Part shown: positions 10,151-17,863 of the stretch, in pieces
How the letters are laid out: every line of letters starts with the position of its first letter
Numbering within the stretch: position 1 is the stretch's first letter
Assembly: GCA_002309695.1 (NCBI GenBank)
Contig: DBXV01000026.1
Coordinates: 10,318 to 74,317, forward strand
DNA from: Myxococcales bacterium UBA1203
GTDB lineage: Bacteria; Myxococcota; Myxococcia; Myxococcales; UBA5297
DNA: 64,000 bases
Reading direction: 5' to 3'
The notes under the pieces: generated by a model
What the model was told of the DNA's origin: nothing
The model's database searches: none
Seen by the model: the letters and a program-made list of their open reading frames with translations, nothing else
Translations under genes and position numbers: made by a program

Positions 10151-10364
10151 TTCGACGACGGCAGACGCAGGCAGCCGATCAGTCACGTCCTTCGGCAGCA
10201 TCGACCGCCAGCCATCCCCGTTGCCTTTCACCAAAAAGCCCTACGTGCGGCCGACGGTGCACATCGACGTCCTTCCCGGCCCCGTCCTCTGCGCGTCCCA
10301 GGGCGGCGGCGGCGGTACCGGCCCCACCAACCCCGACTGCCCGCCCTGGAAGCCCAACTGCTGA
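10137..10364 (+). CDS. small Cys/Gly/Pro-rich peptide, candidate RiPP precursor
   Basis: A 75-residue ORF. It starts inside the end of the giant lipoprotein gene (14-base overlap, +2 frame), preceded by GGAGA at a 5-6 base spacing, and stops 8 bases before the HPr-kinase-like gene. Residues 1-30 are Ser/Thr-rich. Residues 33-47 read KKPYVRPTVHIDVLP, which fits the YxxPxV leader signature bound by RRE proteins in lasso-type systems. After it comes a stretch of five glycines and a Pro-rich end with three Cys residues (52, 68, 75), finishing KPNC. By analogy with lasso leaders (Tyr at -17) the core would begin near residue 53; this is inference. There is no signal peptide. The peptide is unrecognised as a family, and its product is unknown. 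Confidence 0.65.
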   Translation: MSITDSTTADAGSRSVTSFGSIDRQPSPLPFTKKPYVRPTVHIDVLPGPVLCASQGGGGGTGPTNPDCPPWKPNC

Positions 10365-10372
10365 CGGCCCCC

Positions 10373-11197
10373 ATGGCTCCATCTGCCTTCGGGCTTCATC
10401 TGCTTCCCGGGCTCGCCGTTCTGACGGACTGTCATGAGCTCATGGGGCATTTCCCGCTGGTTTCCACGAACGTGAATGACGGTTCCCTTCCGGGGGCCGT
10501 CATTCGTTTTGTGGAGCCTTCGCCGCAGCCTGCGGTTCCGCCGGAAGACGGCTTTTCACTTCTGGCCGCCGCGGAGCCTCAGCTGGGCTGGCGGCGCATC
10601 CGTAATTCCTTTCCCCCGGACATCGAGCTGACCGGCTGTGATCCGATGTTTCGGGCGCGCGCCGCAGAAACGGCCTTTCGTCTGGCGGCCCTGCTTCACG
10701 TCCATCACCACGGCGGCCTTCTGCTCCATGCGGCGGGGCTCTCGGATGGGACGGGGGCTTTTGTCTGTCTGGCGCCTTCCGGCGGCGGCAAGTCCACGCT
10801 GACAGACCTCGCTTACGGCTATGACAGCCTCAGTGACGAGACGGTCGCCGTCATTCCCGACTCCCAACATGGCCTCTGGCAGGCCTGGGGAACGACTTTT
10901 CGCAGCAGTGCCCGCAAAGCCCCGGTCTCCCCCCGAAAATTTCCGCTGAGGGGCTTTCTCATCCTCGAAAAATTCCCTGTTCCGGAGGCCGTTCACGCCA
11001 GCCCCGAAATCCTGGCCCGCGCGCTTCTGGGGCAGGCCTATGCCGATGCGCCAGCATTTACCGGCGGCCGGCCCGAACAATTCCGAAAGGCGGCGGCTCT
11101 GTCCCGAACAATTCCCGCGTTTCGCTTTCGTTTTCCCAAAGAATCGGGGCCCACGGTTGATTTGCTGAAACAGCTTTTTGCGCATGCGCCCGGGTGA
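10373..11197 (+). CDS. HPr-kinase-like ATPase, probable peptide kinase
   Basis: A 274-residue protein whose C-terminal half matches the HprK catalytic fold. It has a P-loop APSGGGKS at residues 134-141, a preceding GLLLHAAGL, and an acidic SDE at 154-156 where HprK has its catalytic acidic pair. Classical HprK phosphorylates a serine of the phosphocarrier HPr. Related proteins (the PadeK/ThcoK type) sit in lasso-peptide clusters and phosphorylate the peptide. No HPr or PTS gene lies nearby, and the gene follows the candidate precursor by 8 bases. A peptide-modifying role is therefore more likely than a PTS role; this is inference from context. No strong ribosome site is visible, so coupled translation is plausible. 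The first 100 residues are not recognised. Confidence 0.75.
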   Translation: MAPSAFGLHLLPGLAVLTDCHELMGHFPLVSTNVNDGSLPGAVIRFVEPSPQPAVPPEDGFSLLAAAEPQLGWRRIRNSFPPDIELTGCDPMFRARAAETAFRLAALLHVHHHGGLLLHAAGLSDGTGAFVCLAPSGGGKSTLTDLAYGYDSLSDETVAVIPDSQHGLWQAWGTTFRSSARKAPVSPRKFPLRGFLILEKFPVPEAVHASPEILARALLGQAYADAPAFTGGRPEQFRKAAALSRTIPAFRFRFPKESGPTVDLLKQLFAHAPG

Positions 11198-11227
11198 ATT
11201 GAATTCGCCTGTTTCTGACGCTGACTT

Positions 11228-11743
11228 ATGTGCGCGGCCGAATATGATGTAGTTGCCATTCCTTCCTCTTCCTCCAAAAATACTGCCCGCATGGTTCAGA
11301 TTCAGGAATTATCGAATTTTTCCGGCAGCAGCGGCGCCGCGCTTATCGCCAATGTTTCCGGAAACAGCATGCGGCCGACGCTGCGGCCGGGCGATAAAAT
11401 CCTTATTATTCATTCAAATTCAAATAACCGTGCGCCCTCTGACAGCTGCACGCTGCCCAAAATCGGGGAAATCTGGGCGTTTTGGAATCCTGAGGGAACG
11501 CATCTCATTGCCCATCGCGCCGTGCGTATTTTTTCGGACGGCAGTTTTATCGCGCAGGGGGATGCCATGCTGCGGGACGACGGACGAATTGTTCCTGCGC
11601 GCATTTTTGGCCGGGCGGAGGCGCGTTTCAGAGGCGGAAAGCGGCATGATTTGACAAGTAAAAGAAGCCGGCTGGCGGGACCTCTGGCTGGTTTACTGCG
11701 AATGGGGATGCGGTTTTTATTCAGTCGGCTCATCTCTGAATAA
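11228..11743 (+). CDS. S26/S24-type serine peptidase, candidate leader peptidase
   Basis: A 171-residue protein with the signal-peptidase core: GNSMRPTLRPGD at residues 45-56 (putative nucleophile Ser47), a beta segment EIWAFWNPEG, then LIAHRAV with His96, and FIAQGDAM resembling the GD(N) box. A His in place of the general-base Lys is typical of the SipW/ER-type signal peptidases (Ser-His dyad). The N-terminus lacks the usual membrane anchor; a weak hydrophobic stretch lies at the C-terminus. It starts 30 bases after the HPr-kinase-like gene, so it is probably in the same operon. I infer that it may cleave the small peptide. ATG 11291 is an alternative start. Low-GC codons suggest a different compositional history. 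Confidence 0.7.
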   Translation: MCAAEYDVVAIPSSSSKNTARMVQIQELSNFSGSSGAALIANVSGNSMRPTLRPGDKILIIHSNSNNRAPSDSCTLPKIGEIWAFWNPEGTHLIAHRAVRIFSDGSFIAQGDAMLRDDGRIVPARIFGRAEARFRGGKRHDLTSKRSRLAGPLAGLLRMGMRFLFSRLISE

Positions 11744-11973
11744 TGATGAACGGTTAGACGATAATTTCCGAGTTAATTGTTTTATTGGTTTTATCAAAGT
11801 TTAATATATTATATACTAGTCGTATACTAGTCGGAGGCATTGAGATGAACTGAACAGAGAAATTATGAACGTAAAAACAACAAAATAAACCAAATTAGAT
11901 AAACAAAGAATGAAGGGGAATGCCGCAATTGGTGTACTCATCTGGATAATTCCCAAACAAATCCCTTCTCCAT
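11744..11973. other. AT-rich spacer at the end of the peptide cassette
   Basis: About 230 bases are very AT-rich compared with the surroundings. No convincing gene or terminator is seen. The only clear structure is the tandem TATACTAGTCG repeat listed separately. It could be a promoter region, a junction left by transfer, or simply unselected DNA. Confidence 0.6.
11812..11833. repeat. tandem 11-bp direct repeat TATACTAGTCG
   Basis: Two perfect, abutting copies at 11812-11822 and 11823-11833. Each contains the palindrome ACTAGT. Confidence 0.8.
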
Positions 11974-12612
11974 TTATTTCGGGTGCCCCCCAACAAAAAT
12001 CAGCTCCGGCAAATTTTTCAGACAATCAACGCGGGCATCTCCCGCCTGGCCAAAGCCGACAAAATAAACGCCGGCGGCGCGGGCAGCTTCACGGTCGTAG
12101 CGCGAGTCGCCAATCATCCAGGCATCTGCGGGCCCAAGAGACAGACGCGCCAGCGCGAGCGTCAGAAGGTCGGGCGCGGGCTTGGGACAGGCCACCTCAT
12201 CCGCGCCCGCGACAGCATCAAAAAGCGTCAGAAGATTCGCCTGTGCCAGAAGGCTTCCTGCCAGAGGCCGCATGGTGTTGGTGACGATGGCCGTCCGCAG
12301 GCCGTGCGCCCGAAGCTGACGGAGCATGGGCGCCGCTTCGGGGTCCACCCAGACCCGTCCCTGACTGACGCGGCCAAAATTCTCGTAAAAATAGGCGTCC
12401 AGCTCTTCCCGCGTGCAGTGCAGCCCAAAAATGGCGATGTCGGCCTCGGGCCCCTGGCCAAACAGCGGCGCAAATTCCTCCCGCGTCACGGGCCGGCCGC
12501 CGAAATGAGCGGAGGCATCCTGCATGAGTTTCAGCCAGGTCTCATGGCTGCGGACGAGGACCCCATCGAGGTCAAAAAGCATGGCTTGAGGCGTCGGATG
12601 CGTCGGATTCAT
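11974..12612 (-). CDS. HAD-family hydrolase (phosphoglycolate-phosphatase-like)
   Basis: A 212-residue cytoplasmic phosphatase-like protein with all four HAD motifs: FDLDGVLVRS (nucleophile Asp, motif I), IVTNT (motif II), CPKPAPD (Lys, motif III) and GDSRYD (motif IV). A helical cap follows motif I, as in phosphoglycolate or beta-phosphoglucomutase-type enzymes. I start at the ATG at 12612, which puts motif I about 10 residues in; an upstream start at 12648 would add an unlikely Pro-rich leader. It is transcribed divergently from the PEGA kinase and convergently with the peptide cassette. The substrate cannot be told from the sequence. Confidence 0.85.
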   Translation of the reverse strand: MNPTHPTPQAMLFDLDGVLVRSHETWLKLMQDASAHFGGRPVTREEFAPLFGQGPEADIAIFGLHCTREELDAYFYENFGRVSQGRVWVDPEAAPMLRQLRAHGLRTAIVTNTMRPLAGSLLAQANLLTLFDAVAGADEVACPKPAPDLLTLALARLSLGPADAWMIGDSRYDREAARAAGVYFVGFGQAGDARVDCLKNLPELIFVGGHPK

Positions 12613-12871
12613 GGCGGCCCCAAGCGCATAGCCGGGCGGCCGAGGCAACGGGCTTTTGGTCTGTCCATTTCCGCCGCCGGGATGGTCTTTCTGCCTGAAA
12701 AATGCCGTCCCGCGCGCCTTCCGAAAAACAATAAAATAATTCGTAAATTCATAAGGTTATATTTGTTTTCCACACCCCTGAATCTCCGCATTGACGCGCC
12801 CCCCTTCCATCCGTAGAAGCCCCCGGCTTTTCCCCACCCTACCCTGCCGACGGCACCTTTCGAGGACTCTC

Positions 12872-15800
12872 GTGACCAGCCCCATCCCCTTTGGAAAATA
12901 CCTCCTCACCGAGCGCATCAATGAGGGGGGGATGGCCGAGATTTTCCTGGCGAGGCGCATCGACCGAAAAGGCGAAGGCAACATTGTCGCCATCAAGCGC
13001 ATCCTGCCGGCGATGAATGAGGATGAGGATTTCATCCGCATGTTCCTGGACGAGGCCCGCATCTGCGCCCTCCTGGATCATCCCAACATTGTCCAAGTCT
13101 CCGACCTGGGGAACTATAAGGGGACGTTCTTCCTCGCCATGGAATACGTCGCGGGCAAGGACGTGCGGGCGCTCCAGGAATTTTACACCAAGCGCGGCGA
13201 GAAGGTCCCTCTTCCCCTGGCGTGCTTCATCATCTCCAAGCTCTGCGCGGGCCTGAACTACGCGCACCGAAGTACCGATACCTCCGGCCGCCCGCTCAAC
13301 GTCATTCACCGGGATGTATCTCCCCAGAACGTGCTGATTTCCTTCGACGGCGTGGTCAAGCTCATCGACTTCGGCGTCGCCAAGTCAGCCTCCAACTCGC
13401 AGCACACGCAGGCCGGCTTCCTCAAAGGCAAAATCGGCTACATGAGCCCGGAGCAAATCAGCGACAAGCCCGTGGACCGGCGGGCGGACCTGTTTGCCGC
13501 GGGAGCCATCCTGTTTGAGCTTTTGGCCGGAGAGCGGCTCTTTGACGGCCCCACCGACTTCGCCGTTCTGTCCAAGGTCATGTCGGGCAAAATTCCCGAT
13601 CTGACCTGGCTGAATCCGGATGTTCCCGCGGAGCTGGCCGAAGTCGTCAACAAGGCCCTCAAGTCCGACCCCGACGAGCGCTTCCAGTGGGGCAGCGAAT
13701 TTGAAGAGGCACTGGCTCCCTTTGCCGTGCATGCGGACGGGAGCCCGGTCACAGAAAAGGATTTATGCAGCGAGCTCAGGAATGACTTTCCTGAAGCCTA
13801 CCAGGCGGAAATTGAGCGGAAGGACCGCGTTTCCGGAACAGCAGGAACCCCGCATCCCGGACAGAACCAGGATGCGGCGCCGACAGAGGACGTACAGATG
13901 GCCATTGATGATGATGACGACGTGACCGGCGAAGAAGAAGCCCCCGAATACGACGAAGAAGATTCTCAGGAAGAAGAGGAATCTGAGGGGGAGGAAGAAT
14001 CCGACGAGGAAGAATCTGAAGAAGACGGAGAGGGAGAGGATCTGGAAGACGAGGAAGACGAGAGCGAAGGCGCGACGGTCGCCATCGAGGGTGTTCCTTT
14101 CTTCTACGACGATGACGACGAAGAGGAGGGGGCGCCTGCCGCTGCCGCCGCTTCGAAGCCTGAGCCAGCCCCTGAACCGGAACCCGAGCCTGAGCCCGAG
14201 CCCGAACCCGAGCCTGAGCCCGAGCCCGAACCCGAGCCTGAGCCGGAACCCGAGCCCGAACCTGAACCTGAGCCGGAACCAGACCCGGAGCCAGTGCGTT
14301 CTCGCCACCGTCGGCCGAGCCGTCTTGCCGTTCCTGCGGCTGGGTCATCCCGGCCCTCTCGCCGCCTCTCTGTCGGTGAAGAGGAAACGCCTCCGCCAGC
14401 GGACGAGCAGGAAGCTCCCCCCGCAATCCGCTCGCGCCACACGCGGTCAGATCCCGGCCTGCGCACACGTCGGCGTGCCACAGGAAGCTCGATTCCTGAG
14501 GTGAACAGCCCCGTAGCCGACGAGGAGGACAGCGGCGCTGCGGAAGCCTCCGCTCCGGAAACTAAGGAGGACCCCTTTGCCGCGGCCATGGCCCGCGCCG
14601 CTCAGAAGGATGAGGAGCCGGCGGCCAGCACGGGTGAATCTCTCGAAGATGAGGGCGACGAGGCGCCTTCCGAGTCAAAGGGCGAAGGCGAGGAAGAGGC
14701 GGGGGCAACGGCCATCTTCACCGCCGACATGCTGCCCAAATACGACGAGAGCGCTGGGAGCGAGGAAGAGGAGGCAGGTGCCACGGCCATCTTCACTGCC
14801 GACATGCTGCCCAAGTTCGACGACGAGGGTTCTGGCGGTGATGAAGAGGCGGGTGCCACGGCCATCTTCACCGCCGACATGCTGCCCAAATACGATGACG
14901 ATGGGGATGACGCAGGCAATGAAAAGACAGCCGCTGTCCAGTTGCCCCTCCCACCGCCGCCCAAAAGCGGCGGCCACAGGTCATCCTCAGGATCTGTCAA
15001 GGCAGCCCCGCCTCCTCCGCCCCGCGGCAAAAAAGGCAGAAGTGGTAATGATGATTTTGACGAGGACGATGATGGTCCTAGGTCCGGGAGGAGACGTGCT
15101 GCAAAGAAGAAGAGCTCGTCCCCCATTGTTCTCGTCATTGTCCTCATGGTCGTCGCCATCCTCGGCTTCGGCGCCTACTGGTTCCTGGTTCTTCGAGTGC
15201 CAGTCACAGGAACCCTGTATGTCGAGACCAAGCTCGACGTGACTATGAACCTGACGCCTATTGATGGCGTGGAGACGAAAAAGCTGACACCGGAGCAGCA
15301 AAACATCTTGGCTGAAACCCCCGCCAACACGCCGCTGAGCCTGCCCATCGGCGTTTACAAGCTGTCGGTGAAGGCCGAGGGTTTCGAGGACTTCGAGGAC
15401 GACAAGGTCCTCATCATGAAGGACGAGGAGCGCAAAATTCCTCTGAAGATGAAGAAACTCCCCCCGCCGCCTCCGCCCCCGCCGCCGCCCGCGCCCAAGG
15501 TCAAGCTCTACAAGCTGACGCTCAAGAGCACGCCCGAGGGTGCCCACGTGGAGGTCAACGGCGAGGACATCGGCGTGACGCCTCTGACGAAGGAGGACAT
15601 CGATCCCGCCTCCATGACTTCCGTGGTTTTGAAGGCGGACGGTTATCAGGACCTGACGCAGGAACTGGCCTGGCCGGCCGAGGGTGAGCCCGTCCTCGAT
15701 CTCGAAGTGGCGCTCGAAAAGGAGACCAAGAAGACGCAGGGCAAGACGAAACACACCAAGTCGGCAGCCAAAGAAGAAAAGGCCGCCGAGGCGCCCAAGG

Positions 15801-16177
15801 CTGTTGAGCCGCCGAAGGAAGAGCCCAAGCCTGAAAAGACCAAGCCGGCGAAGACAGAAAAGCCTGCCAAGGCCGCGCCTGAGCCCAAGACTCCCCCCAA
15901 GAAGGATGAGCCCAAGCCGGCGCCCGCTGCCCCGGCGGCGCCCAAGGCAGGCATGGGCAAGCTGATGGCCGTCACCAAGCCGGCAGGTGCGGAGGTGGCT
16001 ATCGACGGCGAGTCCACCCACAAAAAGACGCCCATCGCAGGAGCCAAGGCGATTCCCATTTCGGCGGGTGACCACGTCGTTGTCTTCACGCTGCCCGACG
16101 GCAGGACCGCCATCCGCAGCATCTCGGTGTCGGCCAATCAGACCGTCAAGCTGACAGGTGTGGATGACTTCAACTGA
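12872..16177 (+). CDS. transmembrane Ser/Thr protein kinase with C-terminal PEGA repeats
   Basis: A Hanks-type kinase of 1101 residues. The catalytic domain spans about 8-280, with Gly loop INEGGMAE (16-23), VAIK (Lys42), HRDVSPQN (146-153) and DFG (166-168). A long disordered acidic linker follows, with a Glu-Pro repeat (14164-14292) and three copies of [13 protein letters not shown] (about residues 610-675). A single transmembrane helix lies near 749-773 ([20 protein letters not shown]). The outside part has a polyproline stretch and three PEGA-like domains joined by a Lys/Pro/Ala linker. The kinase faces the cytoplasm and the PEGA domains the periplasm, suggesting envelope sensing. GTG 12872 is chosen because GAGG precedes it by 6 bases and it begins right before the fold; an ATG at 12791 is less likely. 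Confidence 0.9.
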   Translation: MTSPIPFGKYLLTERINEGGMAEIFLARRIDRKGEGNIVAIKRILPAMNEDEDFIRMFLDEARICALLDHPNIVQVSDLGNYKGTFFLAMEYVAGKDVRALQEFYTKRGEKVPLPLACFIISKLCAGLNYAHRSTDTSGRPLNVIHRDVSPQNVLISFDGVVKLIDFGVAKSASNSQHTQAGFLKGKIGYMSPEQISDKPVDRRADLFAAGAILFELLAGERLFDGPTDFAVLSKVMSGKIPDLTWLNPDVPAELAEVVNKALKSDPDERFQWGSEFEEALAPFAVHADGSPVTEKDLCSELRNDFPEAYQAEIERKDRVSGTAGTPHPGQNQDAAPTEDVQMAIDDDDDVTGEEEAPEYDEEDSQEEEESEGEEESDEEESEEDGEGEDLEDEEDESEGATVAIEGVPFFYDDDDEEEGAPAAAAASKPEPAPEPEPEPEPEPEPEPEPEPEPEPEPEPEPEPEPEPEPDPEPVRSRHRRPSRLAVPAAGSSRPSRRLSVGEEETPPPADEQEAPPAIRSRHTRSDPGLRTRRRATGSSIPEVNSPVADEEDSGAAEASAPETKEDPFAAAMARAAQKDEEPAASTGESLEDEGDEAPSESKGEGEEEAGATAIFTADMLPKYDESAGSEEEEAGATAIFTADMLPKFDDEGSGGDEEAGATAIFTADMLPKYDDDGDDAGNEKTAAVQLPLPPPPKSGGHRSSSGSVKAAPPPPPRGKKGRSGNDDFDEDDDGPRSGRRRAAKKKSSSPIVLVIVLMVVAILGFGAYWFLVLRVPVTGTLYVETKLDVTMNLTPIDGVETKKLTPEQQNILAETPANTPLSLPIGVYKLSVKAEGFEDFEDDKVLIMKDEERKIPLKMKKLPPPPPPPPPPAPKVKLYKLTLKSTPEGAHVEVNGEDIGVTPLTKEDIDPASMTSVVLKADGYQDLTQELAWPAEGEPVLDLEVALEKETKKTQGKTKHTKSAAKEEKAAEAPKAVEPPKEEPKPEKTKPAKTEKPAKAAPEPKTPPKKDEPKPAPAAPAAPKAGMGKLMAVTKPAGAEVAIDGESTHKKTPIAGAKAIPISAGDHVVVFTLPDGRTAIRSISVSANQTVKLTGVDDFN
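14164..14292 (+). repeat. Glu-Pro coding repeat in the kinase linker
   Basis: Near-perfect hexanucleotide repeats of the form GAGCCC/GAACCT encode about 20 alternating Glu-Pro pairs. Such EP tracts form stiff extended spacers. The array is prone to length change by slippage. Confidence 0.85.
14693..14896 (+). repeat. three tandem copies of a [19 protein letters not shown] unit
   Basis: Copies begin near 14693, 14767 and 14842, each about 50-60 bases. They share nearly identical DNA for the 13-residue core and differ in the acidic spacers, so they arose by tandem duplication within the kinase linker. Confidence 0.85.
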
Positions 16178-16249
16178 CCCAGGCAGGGCACGTCCGGCAG
16201 GCTGTTCAGCTTGAAAACAGCCTGCCGCTCTCCCGGCCGAAACAATCCC

Positions 16250-16286
16250 CAAGCCGCCCGGATTTTTTGTTCGGGCGGCTTTTTCA
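16250..16286 (+). terminator. intrinsic terminator after PEGA kinase
   Basis: AAGCCGCCCG (16251-16260) pairs perfectly with CGGGCGGCTT (16272-16281), followed by T residues. Confidence 0.85.
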
Positions 16287-16336
16287 TGCCTTCGCCGCCG
16301 CATCCCCTTCCCCATTTCCCTCAGGAGACCCGCACC

Positions 16337-17605
16337 ATGGCCCGGCCGATTCTCTATCTCGAAGGTTCCTCCGGCATCAGCGGCGACATGACCGCCGCAG
16401 CCCTGCTCTCACTGGGCGCAGACGAAAGCAGGCTCCGGCAGGTTCTGCGCAGTCTGGACATTGGGCCTGTGGACATCGCCGTCAGTCTCAAGTCGTCCCA
16501 TGGCATTGCCGGAACGGATTTCGATGTCCGCATTCCTGAAAACGCCGCGCAGGCGGCCCATGGACATGGCCACGGCCATGAAGAGCACCACGGGCACAAT
16601 CACGATGGCCATGAGGGGCACGGGCACGTTCACCGGCATCTCGAGGACATTCACCGCATCATCGACGCGGGCCGCATGAGCGAGCGCGCCAGACTTCTGG
16701 CGAAAAAAATCTTCCGCATCGTCGCCGAGGCCGAAAGTCAGGCGCACGGCATTCCTGTGGAGGAGATCCACTTTCACGAGGTGGGCGCCGTGGACTCCAT
16801 CGTTGACATCGTGGCCGCGGCCGTCTGCATCGACGATCTGGACATCGGCGGATGCGTGGTGCGCGGACTGACCGAGGGCTCAGGGACGGTCTTTTGCCAG
16901 CATGGTGAGCTGCCCGTTCCCGTGCCGGCCGTGGTGAACATCGCGGCGGCGCACCGCATTCCGCTCAACATTCGCGAAGACATTGCGGGCGAAATGGTGA
17001 CGCCGACGGGCATCGCCATCGCCGCGGCCCTGAGGACGGCGAATCACCTGCCAGGCAATTTCATCATTCAGCGGACAGGCATCGGCCTGGGCAAGCGCGA
17101 CTTCGGGCGGCCAAACATCCTGCGGGCCATGCTTCTTGAGGAAATTCCGGACGAAAAAGGAACGGCTGCCCCGACGGATGAAATCACCGTCATCGAAAGC
17201 AACATCGATGATTCCACCGGCGAGGTGCTGGGCTTCGTCATGGAGAAGCTGCTGCGCGGGGGCGCCCTCGACGTTCACTACGTGCCCTGCTTCATGAAGA
17301 AAAACCGGCCCGGCTGGCTGCTGCGCGTTCTGGCTGCCCATGAAGATGTGCCCCGTCTCGAAAGCATCATCTTCCGCGAGACCACGACCATCGGGCTGCG
17401 GCGGCTCCGCATGGCGCGCACCTGCATGCAGCGGACGACGGTCAAAGCGGCGCTTCCCGAGGGCGAGGTGCAGGTCAAAATCTGCACGCTGGACGGCGTC
17501 ACGCGCTGCCATCCCGAATACGAAAGCGTCCGTGAAGCCGCAGGAAAATCGGGCAGGCCGTTTCTGGAAATCTACGAGGCCGCGCTGAAAGCCGTTCAGC
17601 ACTGA
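16337..17605 (+). CDS. larC: LarC-family nickel insertion protein
   Basis: A 422-residue protein matching LarC, which inserts nickel into the pincer cofactor of lactate racemase-type enzymes in a CTP-dependent reaction. The N-terminus LYLEGSSGISGDMTAAALL is the family signature. A His-rich loop at about residues 74-100 (HGHGHGHEEHHGHNHDGHEG and further HGH, HRH) is a likely nickel reservoir. EEIHFHEVGAVDSIVDI and the C-terminal nucleotide-binding part are present. In Lactobacillus the protein is made from two frames by frameshifting; here it is one continuous frame. The start at 16337 follows CAGGAGA at a good spacing; the frame is open further upstream without a better start. No larA, larB or larE is in the window, so its client enzyme is unknown. 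Confidence 0.85.
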   Translation: MARPILYLEGSSGISGDMTAAALLSLGADESRLRQVLRSLDIGPVDIAVSLKSSHGIAGTDFDVRIPENAAQAAHGHGHGHEEHHGHNHDGHEGHGHVHRHLEDIHRIIDAGRMSERARLLAKKIFRIVAEAESQAHGIPVEEIHFHEVGAVDSIVDIVAAAVCIDDLDIGGCVVRGLTEGSGTVFCQHGELPVPVPAVVNIAAAHRIPLNIREDIAGEMVTPTGIAIAAALRTANHLPGNFIIQRTGIGLGKRDFGRPNILRAMLLEEIPDEKGTAAPTDEITVIESNIDDSTGEVLGFVMEKLLRGGALDVHYVPCFMKKNRPGWLLRVLAAHEDVPRLESIIFRETTTIGLRRLRMARTCMQRTTVKAALPEGEVQVKICTLDGVTRCHPEYESVREAAGKSGRPFLEIYEAALKAVQH

Positions 17606-17863
17606 AAAGCCGGCCGTTTTCGTATCGGCGCTGCTCGTTTTTCTTCGCTGCCTTCCGACGTGGGCGCACCAAAAAAGCCCTTGCGTTTTCGACGGGTGAA
17701 ACGGAAAGCCGCGCCCCTTTTTTTGAACCGGCTGGCTCTTGGGCCTTCCTGCCGCGCTCCGGCGAAGGCGAAAGGCTCAACATCCAGCGCGCCGCTCTTC
17801 CGGATCAAAGGCCTGGAGCTGCCTGCCGGAATTGTTCAACAGCCCAGCAGAGGAACAGACCAA

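Noticed and set aside
10137..10364. True lasso peptide
   Set aside because: There is no Asn-synthetase-like cyclase or B2 protease, and no Asp/Glu at core position 7-9 to close a macrolactam ring; only the leader and RRE features are lasso-like.
11816..12025. 69-residue hydrophobic - strand frame in the AT-rich spacer
   Set aside because: Overlaps the 3' end of the HAD gene on the same strand, has no ribosome site, and its hydrophobicity follows from AT-rich codons.
16560..16650. CRISPR-like short repeats in the GGCCATGG/CACGGGCAC-rich stretch
   Set aside because: These are codon repeats of the LarC His-rich loop, without regular spacers.
17660..17863. N-terminal extension of ArgS from ATG 17660
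   Set aside because: 68 basic low-complexity residues unlike ArgS; TTG 17864 has a ribosome site and begins the true N-domain.
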